This document shows positions 32,509 through 46,226 of a DNA stretch of 64,000 nucleotides, in pieces. Position 1 is the first letter of the stretch, and each line of letters starts with the position of its first letter. The position numbers and the translations under genes were made by a program. The stretch is taken from assembly GCA_009363875.1 (NCBI GenBank), contig CM018694.1, positions 5,022,001-5,086,000 of the forward strand, given 5' to 3'. Source of the stretch: Mikania micrantha. Its lineage: Eukaryota; Streptophyta; Magnoliopsida; Asterales; Asteraceae. The notes under the pieces were generated by a model. It was given only the letters and a program-made list of their open reading frames with translations, was not told the origin of the DNA and searched no databases.

Positions 32509-32640
32509 GGCCAAATAAAGCCCAATAAGATATAAATGCCCAATAAAATATAAGGGCCCAACAAGATATAAAGGTTCAAAAGATGTGAAAGCCCAATAAG
32601 AAACTTAGGCCCAATTAGGCCTATTAAGGAATTTAAACAA
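32509..32640 (+). promoter_or_regulatory. GCCCAAT/GGGCC motif cluster at the start of the Na1 LTR
   Basis: Seven or eight GGCCCA/AGCCCAAT motifs (for example ATAAAGCCCAATAAG and AAGGGCCCAACAAG) within 130 bases at the beginning of the LTR, about 0.4 kb upstream of the TATA box. Repeated in the 3' LTR at 41775-41906. Confidence 0.5.
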
Positions 32641-32995
32641 AATTTAATGTGTGAGCACCGATATTAATTAAATTAACGTTCTGACACCCGAGCTGAGGTA
32701 AAGAGCTTTGATAATTAACTATTTAAAAATAATTACAAAATTTAAGGTACAAGAATCTTATTTAACGCGTTAAAACATTAAATCTGTTAAATATGTCGTG
32801 TACGCAATAATTAGCGTGTTTCGACGGAATTAATTAAACAAATTATACATAACTGGAAAAATAAACATTCTAACATTATTATGGATTATTTTTACGTAGT
32901 TTAGGAAGTTTCGGGTCGAGAAAGTTAAACGAAAACGAAACACGAGTGCGAGACGGATCAGATACGCGTTTAAAACCCTAGAAGTGTACCCTTGC

Positions 32996-33002
32996 TATAA
33001 AA
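32996..33002 (+). promoter_or_regulatory. TATA box, Na1 5' LTR
   Basis: TATAAAA in TTGCTATAAAATGGGCC, followed by AAACCCTAATC and a CA/CT-rich leader. The second copy is at 42262. Confidence 0.6.
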
Positions 33003-36000
33003 TGGGCCAAAACCCTAATCTTTTTTCTTATTTCACCAGCCGTCACACACACTTGTGTGTGTTCAGCCCTTCAAACAACCGAGAGAAAGAGAGGGGAGAG
33101 CTGCGGCTGCCCGCGGCGGCCATATGGCGGAGCCACGGCGGTGCAAGGCGGCGGAGCAAGCTGGCTACACCTCCGAACACATCTCATAGCGTACTCCAAC
33201 TCTTCCTTCTTCAGCCTCGCGAGATGTAGACCCTAAAGGGACCAAAATGGGGTGCAAAGGTGGCGACGGCTAGGGTTTTCACCTCAAAACCACGGCAGCA
33301 AGAAGCTGAGGTCTGCTTTCAGCTAAGAATCGAGGACCAAATGGTGGATGAGGACCAAAAGGGTGACATGCAGGCGCAATAGCGGCTAGGGTTCCATCAA
33401 GGACCACCGCAGGCGGCGGTTTTGGCGGTTGTACAAGGTGGTTCCGGCGGTTTCCCATCACCCGGTCGAAAACAAAGGTAAGAAAACGACTTCCCGAACC
33501 CCGATCTACACATGCATGTCACTCCCTTGAGTGTTCTAGATGTTTTACGCGAGTTTTTGAATGTTTCTAGTGGATGCGGGTGGCGGTGGAACAACTACAG
33601 TGATGGTATTCGAACCAAGGAGGGTACGTGAAGAAGCTGCCATGACCAGGACCCTTCGGTTGTGGGTTCGAGAGGTAGAGCAGTCTGCTCGAATGGTTTA
33701 TTTGTTCACAACAGAAAACCGAAGGTAACAACCAATATACGAGCTCCGATCTGCTCCTGCATGTCGATTTCTTGATTTCTTTTGTTCCAATACGTGTGTA
33801 TTTGGGTTATTCTTGGCGGCTGTAAGCATTTTGGCAGGCTGTCGGCAATGGTAGACCACCAGCAGCCTACACGGTGGTGGCCAGGAGTGATACAGGAGGG
33901 AGTAGGAGTGTAGGAGCTGGTTCAAGCTTCGACCAACGAAAGTCAGACTCGATTAGGACAAGTCAAACCCTATAGCCTCGGTCAACAACAAAAGTCATGT
34001 GATCGGTTATATTCGTTATTTAAAAACGATTTTAGAAACATGTTCGGGTTATGAAACATGCGATCGGTTAATTAAATTTGGATTGTACGCGCAAGAAGAA
34101 CGAGTGAGAAGGTAAAAACGCGCGCCATTATCTTTTAACGTATGCATAACATGTTTAAACGAATAAATTAAAGTGGTTGAGCATTTGGGTTAAATAGGAT
34201 AAAATCTGGTTCATAATAATTAGTTAATAATAAAAACGTTTAAGGAAACCATATATCGTGTGTGATTTTGTTAGAGATTCGGAGACGTATACGTAAATAA
34301 TTATAATTACACATGAGTGATTTATAAAATAATATACTTAAGATACTTACACAAAAATATGTATATAAACATTTATACACATACTAAATATATCTATACT
34401 TGACTAATGAATGTGATTTATAACTTTGTTTAATCATAAAGTGTGATATATATGTTTAGAGTTTTAATTTGAATGAATTTTATAATTATTGAACCAACTA
34501 ACTTTGTAATCAAAATAACACTTTGAAAGCTAGAATAATTATTTAAACATAATGAATTGTACAAAGTGTTAATGCGAATACTTGCAACATATATGTACAT
34601 TTATATATGATAAATACAAGTTAAATGGTTAATACAAGTCTTGATATCTAAAATGGATACATATTAGAAGTTATATGAAACTTATTACATTATGTATAAA
34701 ATGACTTAGAAACTCTAATTAAATAAAATCTTATATATTTAGAACTCAATGAAGATGTATAATATATATGATTTCATGTAGGTATTAGATCATTAAACAA
34801 GCTATACATGCACGTTTATAGAATAATATACAATAATAGTTTATGTAAGATTACGTGTTTATAGATATGATTTGTTCAATATGTTAACAATTGATTTTAT
34901 ACATCTATAGGTAAATTAGAATAGAATTTAATAACATAAATGTGCATATCTACACTATATATATATGTTAGTGTTAAATAATTTGGAATCTAACAAAGGT
35001 GTTTGACTTGATAATAATATGATTTTATAAAAAGTAATTATATCATACTAATGTTATATTTGATTACGAATTCGTATGAATTCATATTAAGACGATGTAA
35101 ATTTGTAAGTATTACTAATATTTTTATCAACATTAACATTATTACTTTCTACTCTTTTAAGATTATTTAAGATTTTACTATAATTTAGTTAACATTATAA
35201 GGGTAATCATACTCGACACATTAAATATTTGTAAATTCAATGTTTACAAATATAAAATTTACTGAAAACATGATTATTTATTTTAACATATAACATAGGA
35301 TACCATTTCTATAAAGTTTTACTCATAATTAAAATTTAACAATAAAAATGATATTAATATTATTAGTGAAACTAGTATTATGATTATTATGATTATTATT
35401 ATTATCTTTGATAATTGATTCATATTAAAACGTTTACTTCCATTTAAACATAGGAAATAAATTATGAATACTTTAAACACTTTCTTGTTATGTATTTATA
35501 ATAATTACAATAATTAGTATATACTATGACTACAACATGTAAATATTTTAGACACTAATGATAATTGCAACTATTTTGCGATGTATGAAACACCTATTAA
35601 TTATCTCTAATACTATTATGTTAAGTGAAAACATGATAATAATTATCTTATTGTTTTGTAATACCTTATGCATTACATTAATTTATATTATTAGTAAGAC
35701 ACCATGACTAGTATTATACTTAAACAATTTTTATATTGATTCCCTCTCAAACTCACAATCAAGGTGAACCAACTTTAAAACATAAGACCATTAGTCACAA
35801 TAAAACTCAATTATCTTAAAAGACCATAAACACGCTAGTCACATAAGTAGCATACTAGTAGCTACACTAAACATCAAATAATACCAACATTTGCATATAC
35901 ATTTAGAAGTGCAAATATAAGGTAAGACTTCATTAGGTATGGTAATATAAAGAAACGTTAAACTAGTAAACTCTAAACACATTAACCCAAAGAGCTCAAC

Positions 36001-36172
36001 CACAGTAAACAACCATAATGTATGAAACTACAACTTATACATGTATAGATGATTACAATTAGGAACTCTCTTTGATGATATCTCTGGGAACATAGCAAAT
36101 CATGCATAGTGGCACAATGACATATTTGTACAGGAACAAAAGGAAGCAATTAAAGCAACCAGGTGAGTTCAT

Positions 36173-36673
36173 GTGATCCCTTTTCTTTTTACTGTTTTGG
36201 GATACTGAAAGCATGCTCCAAAAACCGTTTATAAATTTATATTTATGTGATAATGAACGTCCGTTTCAAATATAATTGCTTCCCCTAGACATTAAACATA
36301 ATTTACAGCCATTAACTCCGGAGGAGAGCCGGTGGGTATATGGGTAGTACTACTTGGGGAATCCCCCACGCACAGTGGCCCGAAAGGGTGGCCTTATAAA
36401 AATAGGGTTGAAACCCCACTGAGGTTAATGTCAACCGTTGTGGCATATATTCGCTTTGACACATTTACACCGAGGGCAGGAACGGGTCTCGGAATGGGAA
36501 GTAGATTAAAATGTCATGATACGGGCTAGCATTATAAGAGGCAAACGCTCGGCATGGCACAGGGTTGGTTGTATTGTTTTTGAATTATCACATGCTATTT
36601 ATTATTGTGTCTGTAAACTAAAACTCATGAGCTCACCAACTTTATAGTTGACGTATTTTAGCATGTCTTTCAG
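36173..36673 (+). other. Intron-like LTR module, Na1 5' LTR
   Basis: Donor CCAG/GTGAGTTCATGTGATCCC at 36173 matches the plant consensus; acceptor TTAGCATGTCTTTCAG/GTAATT ends at 36673, preceded by GAGCTCACCAACTTTATAG. 501 bases; the second copy is at 45439-45939. Confidence 0.45.
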
Positions 36674-36958
36674 GTAATTAGAAACAGGTTTGACGCGAAT
36701 ACTTGGTTGCTAGAACAAGAATACTGGATGTGAAACTGAAGAACTTGGCTAAAGATTAATAAAGTGTGCTGATGCCTGTATGGACCCAATAACTCTAGAA
36801 AATCTCCCATTAGTTAAATCATATTTTAGATTTGTTGTAAACAAATTAGATACTTAGACTAAACCTTTGGTTGAATTGTAATATATTTATTTTGTCTTCC
36901 GCTACTTTGTGTTTTGATTCAATCGTTAGTCAAGCCCCCTGGTTGGGGTGTGACAGGT

Positions 36959-36970
36959 TGGTATCAGAGC
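36959..36970 (+). promoter_or_regulatory. Na1 primer binding site (initiator-Met tRNA)
   Basis: TGGTATCAGAGC three bases after the 5' LTR. Confidence 0.95.
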
Positions 36971-39900
36971 CAAAGGTTTTAGCGAATTAGGAACCTTAGG
37001 ATAAGTTCCTAGACTTTAACCTGAGAAACCTAGGGGCCTAAACAAATAGAAACATGATAATAGTGAGACCATGAATACCCAGGCATATGAAGCACACGAA
37101 TGGTTAAACTAGAACAAACATGTAAATCAAATTCAGGATTATGGGTGCACACATAATGGTGAATTTGAAGTTACATGGGAAGTTCTAAGACACACATAAA
37201 ATTAAATTTGATCATAATGCTTATGCATATGCGTATAAATACTTGTCAGGATAATGATCATTGGAGCAAACGTTAGTTGACATTGGGAGCTAAGCATAGG
37301 ATCTAAGTCACAAGTTGTCCGTAATTATTTTTATAGTACGTTATCTTTTCTTCATTCATTCTATCCTTGTGGAAACGACATCCCCGTAGGCTTATCTTAT
37401 TTCTACCTTAAATATTATGGGAATAATGAGTCATGACTTCCTTGCTATCAAGGTACTTATGATGTCGACTTCCAATCCTTTTAAGGAATCCAAGAATCTT
37501 TTGTTTTTACTCTAGAAATTCCAAAATTTCTTTAGTACTTCTTTATCAAATTCATATTTATAGCCATAGAAGTTTGATTATGATCATCAACTATGGGTAC
37601 TCCTCAACTGACTACAAGACTACATGAGTGAGTGAAAAATCACGAAGACCTTGGAGAAAGCAGGTGATGACATCAAAGTTATGCGACACAGACTCCACCT
37701 TCAGATTCAAATTATCATACGTATAAACTTGAGAAACTCTTCAGTTCACCGTTTCTCATATCGTCATTAGGTTAGTCACCTTTAATAACCAATTACCATT
37801 GTTGTCTGTAATTACTATTTCTATTATCCTTAATAGTTCATCTTCGATCTCTAAACTTTCATCAACAATTAATTCTTTTTGAGACTCTAATGTACACGCC
37901 CTTGACTTAACCATTCCCCAGTTCTTGATAGCTAAAGTAATGGAATTGTATGCTTTTGGGAGGAAATTCCTTAGTTCACTCAGCAGGAATGTGAACCTTT
38001 AATATGAAGTTTAATTTATTCTATCATTTGAATATCTGTTCCAGAGATAATATTTCATAAGCAATTCGATTCAACATCTTGACTCTTTCCTATCCACTCT
38101 GTCGATCGAACCCCTGATTCTAAACTAAATAACGACGGCATATACGAACAATACAGAAATTCTTAAAGGAGCACCACTTAGTGAATATAATAGATGGAAC
38201 ATGAAGCTGCAGACCGAAAACATAATTTGAGAAGTTAGGATGTCATGAGAAGAGGTATTCCCATGGATCATAAGAGTGATCAAGATATCTTTGACAATAA
38301 GGTAAAAGAGAAGACGCGAAGGTCATTCAGTATACGAGATATCGAAGACTATAGATGGGATTGGGCTAAGCATCCTATTATTGCTTGAAGAAACTTCATT
38401 GTTTTGGCAAGCGAGACCTCCATACGCAATTGATACCCGACAATCAATACCAGCTACCGAATGATAGCAAGGTGAAGGAAGGTAATGAACACCAAGAGAA
38501 AAAGACGATCTTCAAACCCTTAGAATCGATGATTATCGGGAAAAAGAAGAAGTGAAAGATTAAATGGTGAAGGATTTAATCTCAGATTAGAAGATTTTAT
38601 AGTGCCAATAAATGTTTTGAGAAGCATTGAAGACCAAATGCAGGAAATAGTATTTGCATCATAGCATCAATGTGAATCTTATGAACATGTGTAATATGAC
38701 AGAGGAAATTATTTAGTTGATAAGTGTTTGCTAACATATTTACGGTCAAATACGTTTGGCAAGGACACTATCGTAATATATCGAAACGGTGGTGGGCTGG
38801 CGGCTGATAAGGCAGGTAGCCTGATTCTACGTATGCCCTATATATAAACTATGTTCGGTATATTGGGATAGTGTTAGTGCTGAGCGTTATGACTAGTAGT
38901 AGAACATCTAAAAACATTTAAACAAAATTTTAACAACTACAATAATTCTCATGCTATACAACTTATAAAATCCAACAAGACGAAGTCACGAGTATTTACA
39001 AGAAAGACCCTAGTTGAATGTCGACCACTCCATAGTGGAGGAAGAGATCCTGAAATCGAAGAGTTTGGGACTTTTTGGAGATTTTGATAATTGGGTGCAC
39101 TTACATCGGAATACACTTATACAAACACCATCGAGATATAATAAATTGAATTAGCAAGAAGGACAAATAAACTAGATTGTCACCGGAGGAAAGTAGTTTC
39201 TTACCAGGATTAAGCAGTATGTAAGGACTGTAGTGAAGTGAAGTAGAAAGATCAAGCTCAAGGAAGATAGGATGTACTAAATTGCAAGAAGACAAGCTAC
39301 AAGGAGGTAGCATAAAAGTTAAAAATCATTTGCGAAAAGTCAGCCTCAAAGAGCACGACTATGGAAATCTTTGTTAGATTTTGAGGGTAACCAGTGAGGA
39401 TCACATTCGAGCCTAATGCCCCTTTTCATCAATTCGCGTACGTAGGGTATATAAAATATGTACACCAAGAGTATTCATGACAAAGAGACACGTAGAAATT
39501 CTTATCACGACAAGAAATTAATAGGCCATAATTTATAGGATGAAGTAAAACGATTAGTCATGAAGATAAGCAATGAACTCGACGACCAATGCAATGACAC
39601 AGTGAAGTTGTGGTCATATGCATAATGTGAAGGAAGAAATATAGAACATTCTATCAATTACGCAAAACGATAAAATAATTATTTGTCAGATCTACTGCAA
39701 AGCCAACAACAATCTATGCTACTACATCTCATAACTTTATGTATCAATTGCAAAATGGCTAAATAATAGACAATGTGTCAATGGAAAAGATAGTATCATA
39801 TACGAAAGTCATACCCATTTGTTTGTCACAAGTGAGTACATTTATGGAAGCGTTAATGAGGTTCAATAACTCAATTTCTAAAAGCAGCCAATTGATGTTT

Positions 39901-41704
39901 TGGTTCAAGAAGTCACCAGTAGAGTAATCCGTGCCGAATGGTTACTTAAAGGGATTTATTGAAAGAGATCAAATTATAGCCACCCTAGAACAAGGGTACC
40001 CTCATCAGTTTCGTTTGTAACCATGATGTACGTCTTTAAAATACCCTATCCGTTTCTTTACATCACATACTATTAATGATTCTAAAATTCCCGATATAAT
40101 TTCATTCGATTAGTAGCCTTTGAAAGAACTATTCCTCGACTTTTCTTGGTGAGGATGAAAGCCTCCTTAAATCTCTTTATGTCCGAATTCTTATATTCCA
40201 AACCGGATGATCAGAAAGTTTGACATATTCAAGCAAGATGATGCCCTCCTCCCGAATAATGATATGTCCTTTGATTCTAATTTGAATGACTTCGTATGAA
40301 GCTGTAATTGTTGTAAATCCTTGAAATAATTCAGAGTAATGACCGGACACAAACAGTGAGTCAAAGCCTTTTCGAACCTAACTTAATAGAATCTAGTTGA
40401 AATCTAACCTATGTATCATTGCTAACTTATCCATTGGAAGTTTATGAGAACCTTAAGTACAAGTATTCTATCGATCTCCCAAATTTACCTCAGACTACAG
40501 TCAGGAGCCTTAGCGAATAATCTCCCAACGTAAAATAATCTGCGTATTGTAAAGGTATCTCGGCGCATGTATGTCAATGAAAATCCTTAAATTCATATTT
40601 TGAATATCCTAGTTATCATATTAGGATTTACTCCTTCCCTACCTAGACAAGGATCAATAGCTTCCTTTATTAGTATTATTGTAATCACACATGAGCCTAT
40701 TCTTTGATAATCTAGACTTAGATCAACAACTCCAATTGTATATATGTAAGACTTTGGTTAAATTCAACATAAAACATGATTGTTACATTGTGGATATGAT
40801 CATAATTTTGTTCCCATCTTAACTGAACTACTTGAAATATATCGGTTACACCTTAGTACTTGTTAAACGATATGTTAGACTTTGTTTACTTGAAGTGGTT
40901 ACTTTCCCTTTATTGGTTTTAGAAACCTAAGATATGTTTATCATTGAATAAAATTGTAGACTTAGATAAGAAATCATAAATTTATGGTGTAAAAGAAAGT
41001 AACCAAGAATACAAATTGAATTACATTATGTACAACTTTGTGCCAAATGTCATGTACAAGTGAGATAATTATATTAATAACCTAGAGGAGACATTAAATG
41101 AATAACGAGTATGCTTGATTGCTATGTTCATGTTGTATGAAACATTGTATTCAAATACACAATCAAGGAACTGAGAGCCTTGACACCCATTGGTTACATT
41201 CAATATAAGATGAAGCATTATGTTTGGAAACTATTGATGCATTGAATGCGTAATGAAACAAGTGGGAAAAATAGAATGTAACTTGGTATCCTATGGAACA
41301 TTTATAATGCAAATAAACTTTATTTATGTTAATTTTTATGTATGATAGCCTTATGAACATTTAAACTGCAATACGCGTAGGCTAACAATTCTTGTTAGGC
41401 TTTACTGCTTATAATAATCAAAATCTGTGTTAACATCTTATGCAATGCATATAAACTGGCATGCTTGGTAGGTTTTACTGTTTATAATTATTATGGTCAT
41501 TATCAATATCTTATGCCATAATAAGTAAAATTGTATGCATGCCTAGTCAAAGTGTAGTCTCTCAGGAAGAACTAGAACATGGTGATACTTAGTAATGATA
41601 AACCAAAATTTAAGCTTTAAGATAAGATGCACAAGAAATAACTACAACTATTCGAGCACAGTTAACCGTAGTAATAGCAAATTTCGAGGACGAAATTCTT
41701 TTAA
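36971..41704 (+). other. Na1 internal domain, no coding sequence
   Basis: About 4.7 kb without a recognisable gag, protease, RT, RNase H or integrase motif in any frame; the longest frames are short and on the minus strand (39101-39313, 41163-41360). At 38785-38850 a segment with GGTGGGCTGGCGGC and ACGTATGCCCTATATATAA matches the promoter core of the Gy2/Gy3 LTR type. I see nothing else I can name. Confidence 0.7.
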
Positions 41705-41715
41705 GTTGGGGAGAC
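41705..41715 (+). promoter_or_regulatory. Na1 polypurine tract
   Basis: AGTTGGGGAGAC-type tract immediately before the 3' LTR, preceded by TTTCGAGGACGAAATTC, the counterpart of the TTTCGGGACGAAATTTC block in Gy2, Gy3 and Gy5. Confidence 0.85.
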
Positions 41716-44700
41716 TGTAACAACTGTAAGAAATCCCAACAAACTTTAGCACATAATTACAAATTTAATACTTGGGCCAAATAAAGCCCAATAAGATATA
41801 AATGCCCAATAAAATATAAGGGCCCAACAAGTTATAAAGGTTCAAAAGATGTGAAAGCCCAATAAGAAACTTAGGCCCAATTAGGCCTATTAAGGAATTT
41901 AAACAAAATTTAATGTGTGAGCACCGATATTAATTAAATTAACGTTCTGACACCCGAGCTGAGGTTAAGAGCTTTGATAATTAACTATTTAAAAATAATT
42001 ACAAAATTTAAGGTACAAGAATCTTATTTAACGCGTTAAAACATTAAATCTGTTAAATATGTCGTGTACGCAATAATTAGCGTGTTTCGACGGAATTAAT
42101 TAAACAAATTATACATAACTGGAAAAATAAACATTCTAACATTATTATGGATTATTTTTACGTAGTTTAGGAAGTTTCGGGTCGAGAAAGTTAAACGAAA
42201 ACGAAACACGAGTGCGAGACGGATCAGATACGCGTTTAAAACCCTAGAAGTGTACCCTTGCTATAAAATGGGCCAAAACCCTAATCTTTTTTCTTATTTC
42301 ACCAGCCGTCACACACACTTGTGTGTGTTCAGCCCTTCAAACAACCGAGAGAAAGAGAGGGGAGAGCTGCGGCTGCCCGCGGCGGCCATATGGCGGAGCC
42401 ACGGCGGTGCAAGGCGGCGGAGCAAGCTAGCTACACCTCCGAACACATCTCATAGCGTACTCCAACTCTTCCTTCTTCAGCCTCGCGAGATGTAGACCCT
42501 AAAGGGACCAAAATGGGGTGCAAAGGTGGCGACGGCTAGGGTTTTCACCTCAAAACCACGGCAGCAAGAAGCTGAGGTCTGCTTTCAGCTAAGAATCGAG
42601 GACCAAATGGTGGATGAGGACCAAAAGGGTGACATGCAGGCGCAATAGCGGCTAGGGTTCCATCAAGGACCACCGCAGGCGGCGGTTTTGGCGGTTGTAC
42701 AAGGTGGTTCCGGCGGTTTCCCATCACCCGGTCGAAAACAAAGGTAAGAAAACGACTTCCCGAACCCCGATCTACACATGCATGTCACTCCCTTGAGTGT
42801 TCTAGATGTTTTACGCGAGTTTTTGAATGTTTCTAGTGGATGCGGGTGGCGGTGGAACAACTACAGTGATGGTATTCGAACCAAGGAGGGTACGTGAAGA
42901 AGCTGCCATGACCAGGACCCTTCGGTTGTGGGTTCGAGAGGTAGAGCAGTCTGCTCGAATGGTTTATTTGTTCACAACAGAAAACCGAAGGTAACAACCA
43001 ATATACGAGCTCCGATCTGCTCCTGCATGTCGATTACTTGATTTCTTTTGTTCCAATACGTGTGTATTTGGGTTATTCTTGGCGGCTGTAAGCATTTTGG
43101 CAGGCTGTCGGCAATGGTAGACCACCACCAGCCTACACGGTGGTGGCCAGGAGTGATACAGGAGGGAGTAGGAGTGTAGGAGCTGGTTCAAGCTTCGACC
43201 AACGAAAGTCAGACTCGATTAGGACAAGTCAAACCCTATAGCCTCGGTCAACAACAAAAGTCATGTGATCGGTTATATTCGTTATTTAAAAACGATTTTA
43301 GAAACATGTTCGGGTTATGAAACATGCGATCGGTTAATTAAATTTGGATTGTACGCGCGAGAAGAACGAGTGAGAAGGTAAAAACGCGCGCCATTATCTT
43401 TTAACGTATGCATAACATGTTTAAACGAATAAATTAAAGTGGTTGAGCATTTGGGTTAAATAGGATAAAATCTGGTTCATAATAATTAGTTAATAATAAA
43501 AACGTTTAAGGAAACCATATATCGTGTGTGATTTTGTTAGAGATTCGGAGACGTATACGTAAATAATTATAATTACACATGAGTGATTTATAAAATAATA
43601 TACTTAAGATACTTACACAAAAATATGTATATAAACATTTATACACATACTAAATATATCTATACTTGACTAATGAATGTGATTTATAACTTTGTTTAAT
43701 CATAAAGTGTGATATATATGTTTAGAGTGTTAATTTGAATGAATTTTATAATTATTGAACCAACTAACTTTGTAATCAAAATAACACTTTGAAAGCTAGA
43801 ATAATTATTTAAACATAATGAATTGTACAAAGTGTTAATGCGAATACTTGCAACATATATGTACATTTATATATGATAAATACAAGTTAAATGGTTAATA
43901 CAAGTCTTGATATCTAAAATGGATACATATTAGAAGTTATATGAAACTTATTACATTATGTATAAAATGACTTAGAAACTCTAATTAAATAAAATCTTAT
44001 ATATTTAGAACTCAATGAAGATGTATAATATATATGATTTCATGTAGGTATTAGATCATTAAACAAGCTATACATGCACGTTTATAGAATAATATACAAT
44101 AATAGTTTATGTAAGATTACGTGTTTATAGATATGATTTGTTCAATATGTTAACAATTGATTTTATACATCTATAGGTAAATTAGAATAGAATTTAATAA
44201 CATAAATGTGCATATCTACACTATATATATATGTTAGTGTTAAATAATTTGGAATCTAACAAAGGTGTTTGACTTGATAATAATATGATTTTATAAAAAG
44301 TAATTATATCATACTAATGTTATATTTGATTACGAATTCGTATGAATTCATATTAAGACGATGTAAATTTGTAAGTATTACTAATATTTTTATCAACATT
44401 AACATTATTACTTTCTACTCTTTTAAGATTATTTAAGATTTTACTATAATTTAGTTAACATTATAAGGGTAATCATACTCGACACATTAAATATTTGTAA
44501 ATTCAATGTTTACAAATATAAAATTTACTGAAAACATGATTATTTATTTTAACATATAACATAGGATACCATTTCTATAAAGTTTTACTCATAATTAAAA
44601 TTTAACAATAAAAATGATATTAATATTATTAGTGAAACTAGTATTATGATTATTATGATTATTATTATTATCTTTGATAATTGATTCATATTAAAACGTT

Positions 44701-46221
44701 TACTTCCATTTAAACATAGGAAATAAATTATGAATACTTTAAACACTTTCTTGTTATGTATTTATAATAATTACAATAATTAGTATATACTATGACTACA
44801 ACATGTAAATATTTTAGACACTAATGATAATTGCAACTATTTTGCGATGTATGAAACACCTATTAATTATCTCTAATACTATTATGTTAAGTGAAAACAT
44901 GATAATAATTATCTTATTGTTTTGTAATACCTTATGCATTACATTAATTTATATTATTAGTAAGACACCATGACTAGTATTATACTTAAACAATTTTTAT
45001 ATTGATTCCCTCTCAAACTCACAATCAAGGTGAACCAACTTTAAAACATAAGACCATTAGTCACAATAAAACTCAATTATCTTAAAAGACCATAAACACG
45101 CTAGTCACATAAGTAGCATACTAGTAGCTACACTAAACATCAAATAATACCAACATTTGCATATACATTTAGAAGTGCAAATATAAGGTAAGACTTCATT
45201 AGGTATGGTAATATAAAGAAACGTTAAACTAGTAAACTCTAAACACATTAACCCAAAGAGCTCAACCACAGTAAACAACCATAATGTATGAAACTACAAC
45301 TTATACATGTATAGATGATTACAATTAGGAACTCTCTTTGATGATATCTCTGGGAACATAGCAAATCATGCATAGTGGCACAATGACATATTTGTACAGG
45401 AACAAAAGGAAGCAATTAAAGCAACCAGGTGAGTTCATGTGATCCCTTTTCTTTTTACTGTTTTGGGATACTGAAAGCATGCTCCAAAAACCGTTTATAA
45501 ATTTATATTTATGTGATAATGAACGTCCGTTTCAAATATAATTGCTTCCCCTAGACATTAAACATAATTTACAGCCATTAACTCCGGAGGAGAGCCGGTG
45601 GGTATATGGGTAGTACTACTTGGGGAATCCCCCACGCACAGTGGCCCGAAAGGGTGGCCTTATAAAAATAGGGTTGAAACCCCACTGAGGTTAATGTCAA
45701 CCGTTGTGGCATATATTCGCTTTGACACATTTACACCGAGGGCAGGAACGGGTCTCGGAATGGGAAGTAGATTAAAATGTCATGATACGGGCTAGCATTA
45801 TAAGAGGCAAACGCTCGGCATGGCACAGGGTTGGTTGTATTGTTTTTGAATTATCACATGCTATTTATTATTGTGTCTGTAAACTAAAACTCATGAGCTC
45901 ACCAACTTTATAGTTGACGTATTTTAGCATGTCTTTCAGGTAATTAGAAACAGGTATGACGCGAATACTTGGTTGCTAGAACAAGAATACTGGATGTGAA
46001 ACTGAAGAACTTGGCTAAAGATTAATAAAGTGTGCTGATGCCTGTATGGACCCAATAACTCTAGAAAATCTCCCATTAGTTAAATCATATTTTAGATTTG
46101 TTGTAAACAAATTAGATACTTAGACTAAACCTTTGGTTGAATTGTAATATATTTATTTTGTCTTCCGCTACTTTGTGTTTTGATTCAATCGTTAGTCAAG
46201 CCCCCTGGTTGGGGTGTGACA
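41716..46221 (+). repeat. Na1 3' LTR
   Basis: 4,506 bp, same length as the 5' LTR. Differences seen by eye include GCTGGC/GCTAGC near 42428, GATTTCTTG/GATTACTTG near 43035, CAGCAGCC/CACCAGCC near 43130 and CAGGTTTGAC/CAGGTATGAC near 45955. Followed by AAGTT. Confidence 0.96.
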
Positions 46222-46226
46222 AAGTT

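Larger units (their letters stand above)
32450..36955 (+). repeat. Na1 5' LTR
   Basis: It starts with GCCCAATAA/GGGCC motifs (32509-32640). TATAAAA at 32996 is followed by an AAACCCTAATC leader and a GC-rich stretch (33095-33480). The long middle (34000-36000) is strongly AT-rich. An intron-like module lies at 36173-36673. Small frames near 32984, 33279, 33397 and 36332 recur unchanged in the other LTR simply because the LTRs are copies. Confidence 0.96.
32450..46221 (+). mobile_element. Na1: non-autonomous LTR element (LARD-like) with 4.5-kb LTRs
   Basis: Two LTRs of equal length, 4,506 bp (32450-36955, 41716-46221), starting TGTAACAACTG and ending GGGGTGTGACA, with a perfect target duplication AAGTT (32445-32449, 46222-46226). 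Primer site and polypurine tract are normal. The 4.76-kb interior has no open frame over ~70 codons and no gag or pol motif I can recognise. It must have moved using another element's proteins; its ends and the CGAGGACGAAATTC block near the tract point to a gypsy chromovirus partner. I see about nine substitutions between the LTRs, so insertion was recent. Confidence 0.93.

Noticed and set aside
32984..33594. Small genes in the GC-rich part of the Na1 LTR, repeated at 42250-42860
   Set aside because: They are identical because they lie in paired LTRs; no start context, domain or frame conservation supports coding.
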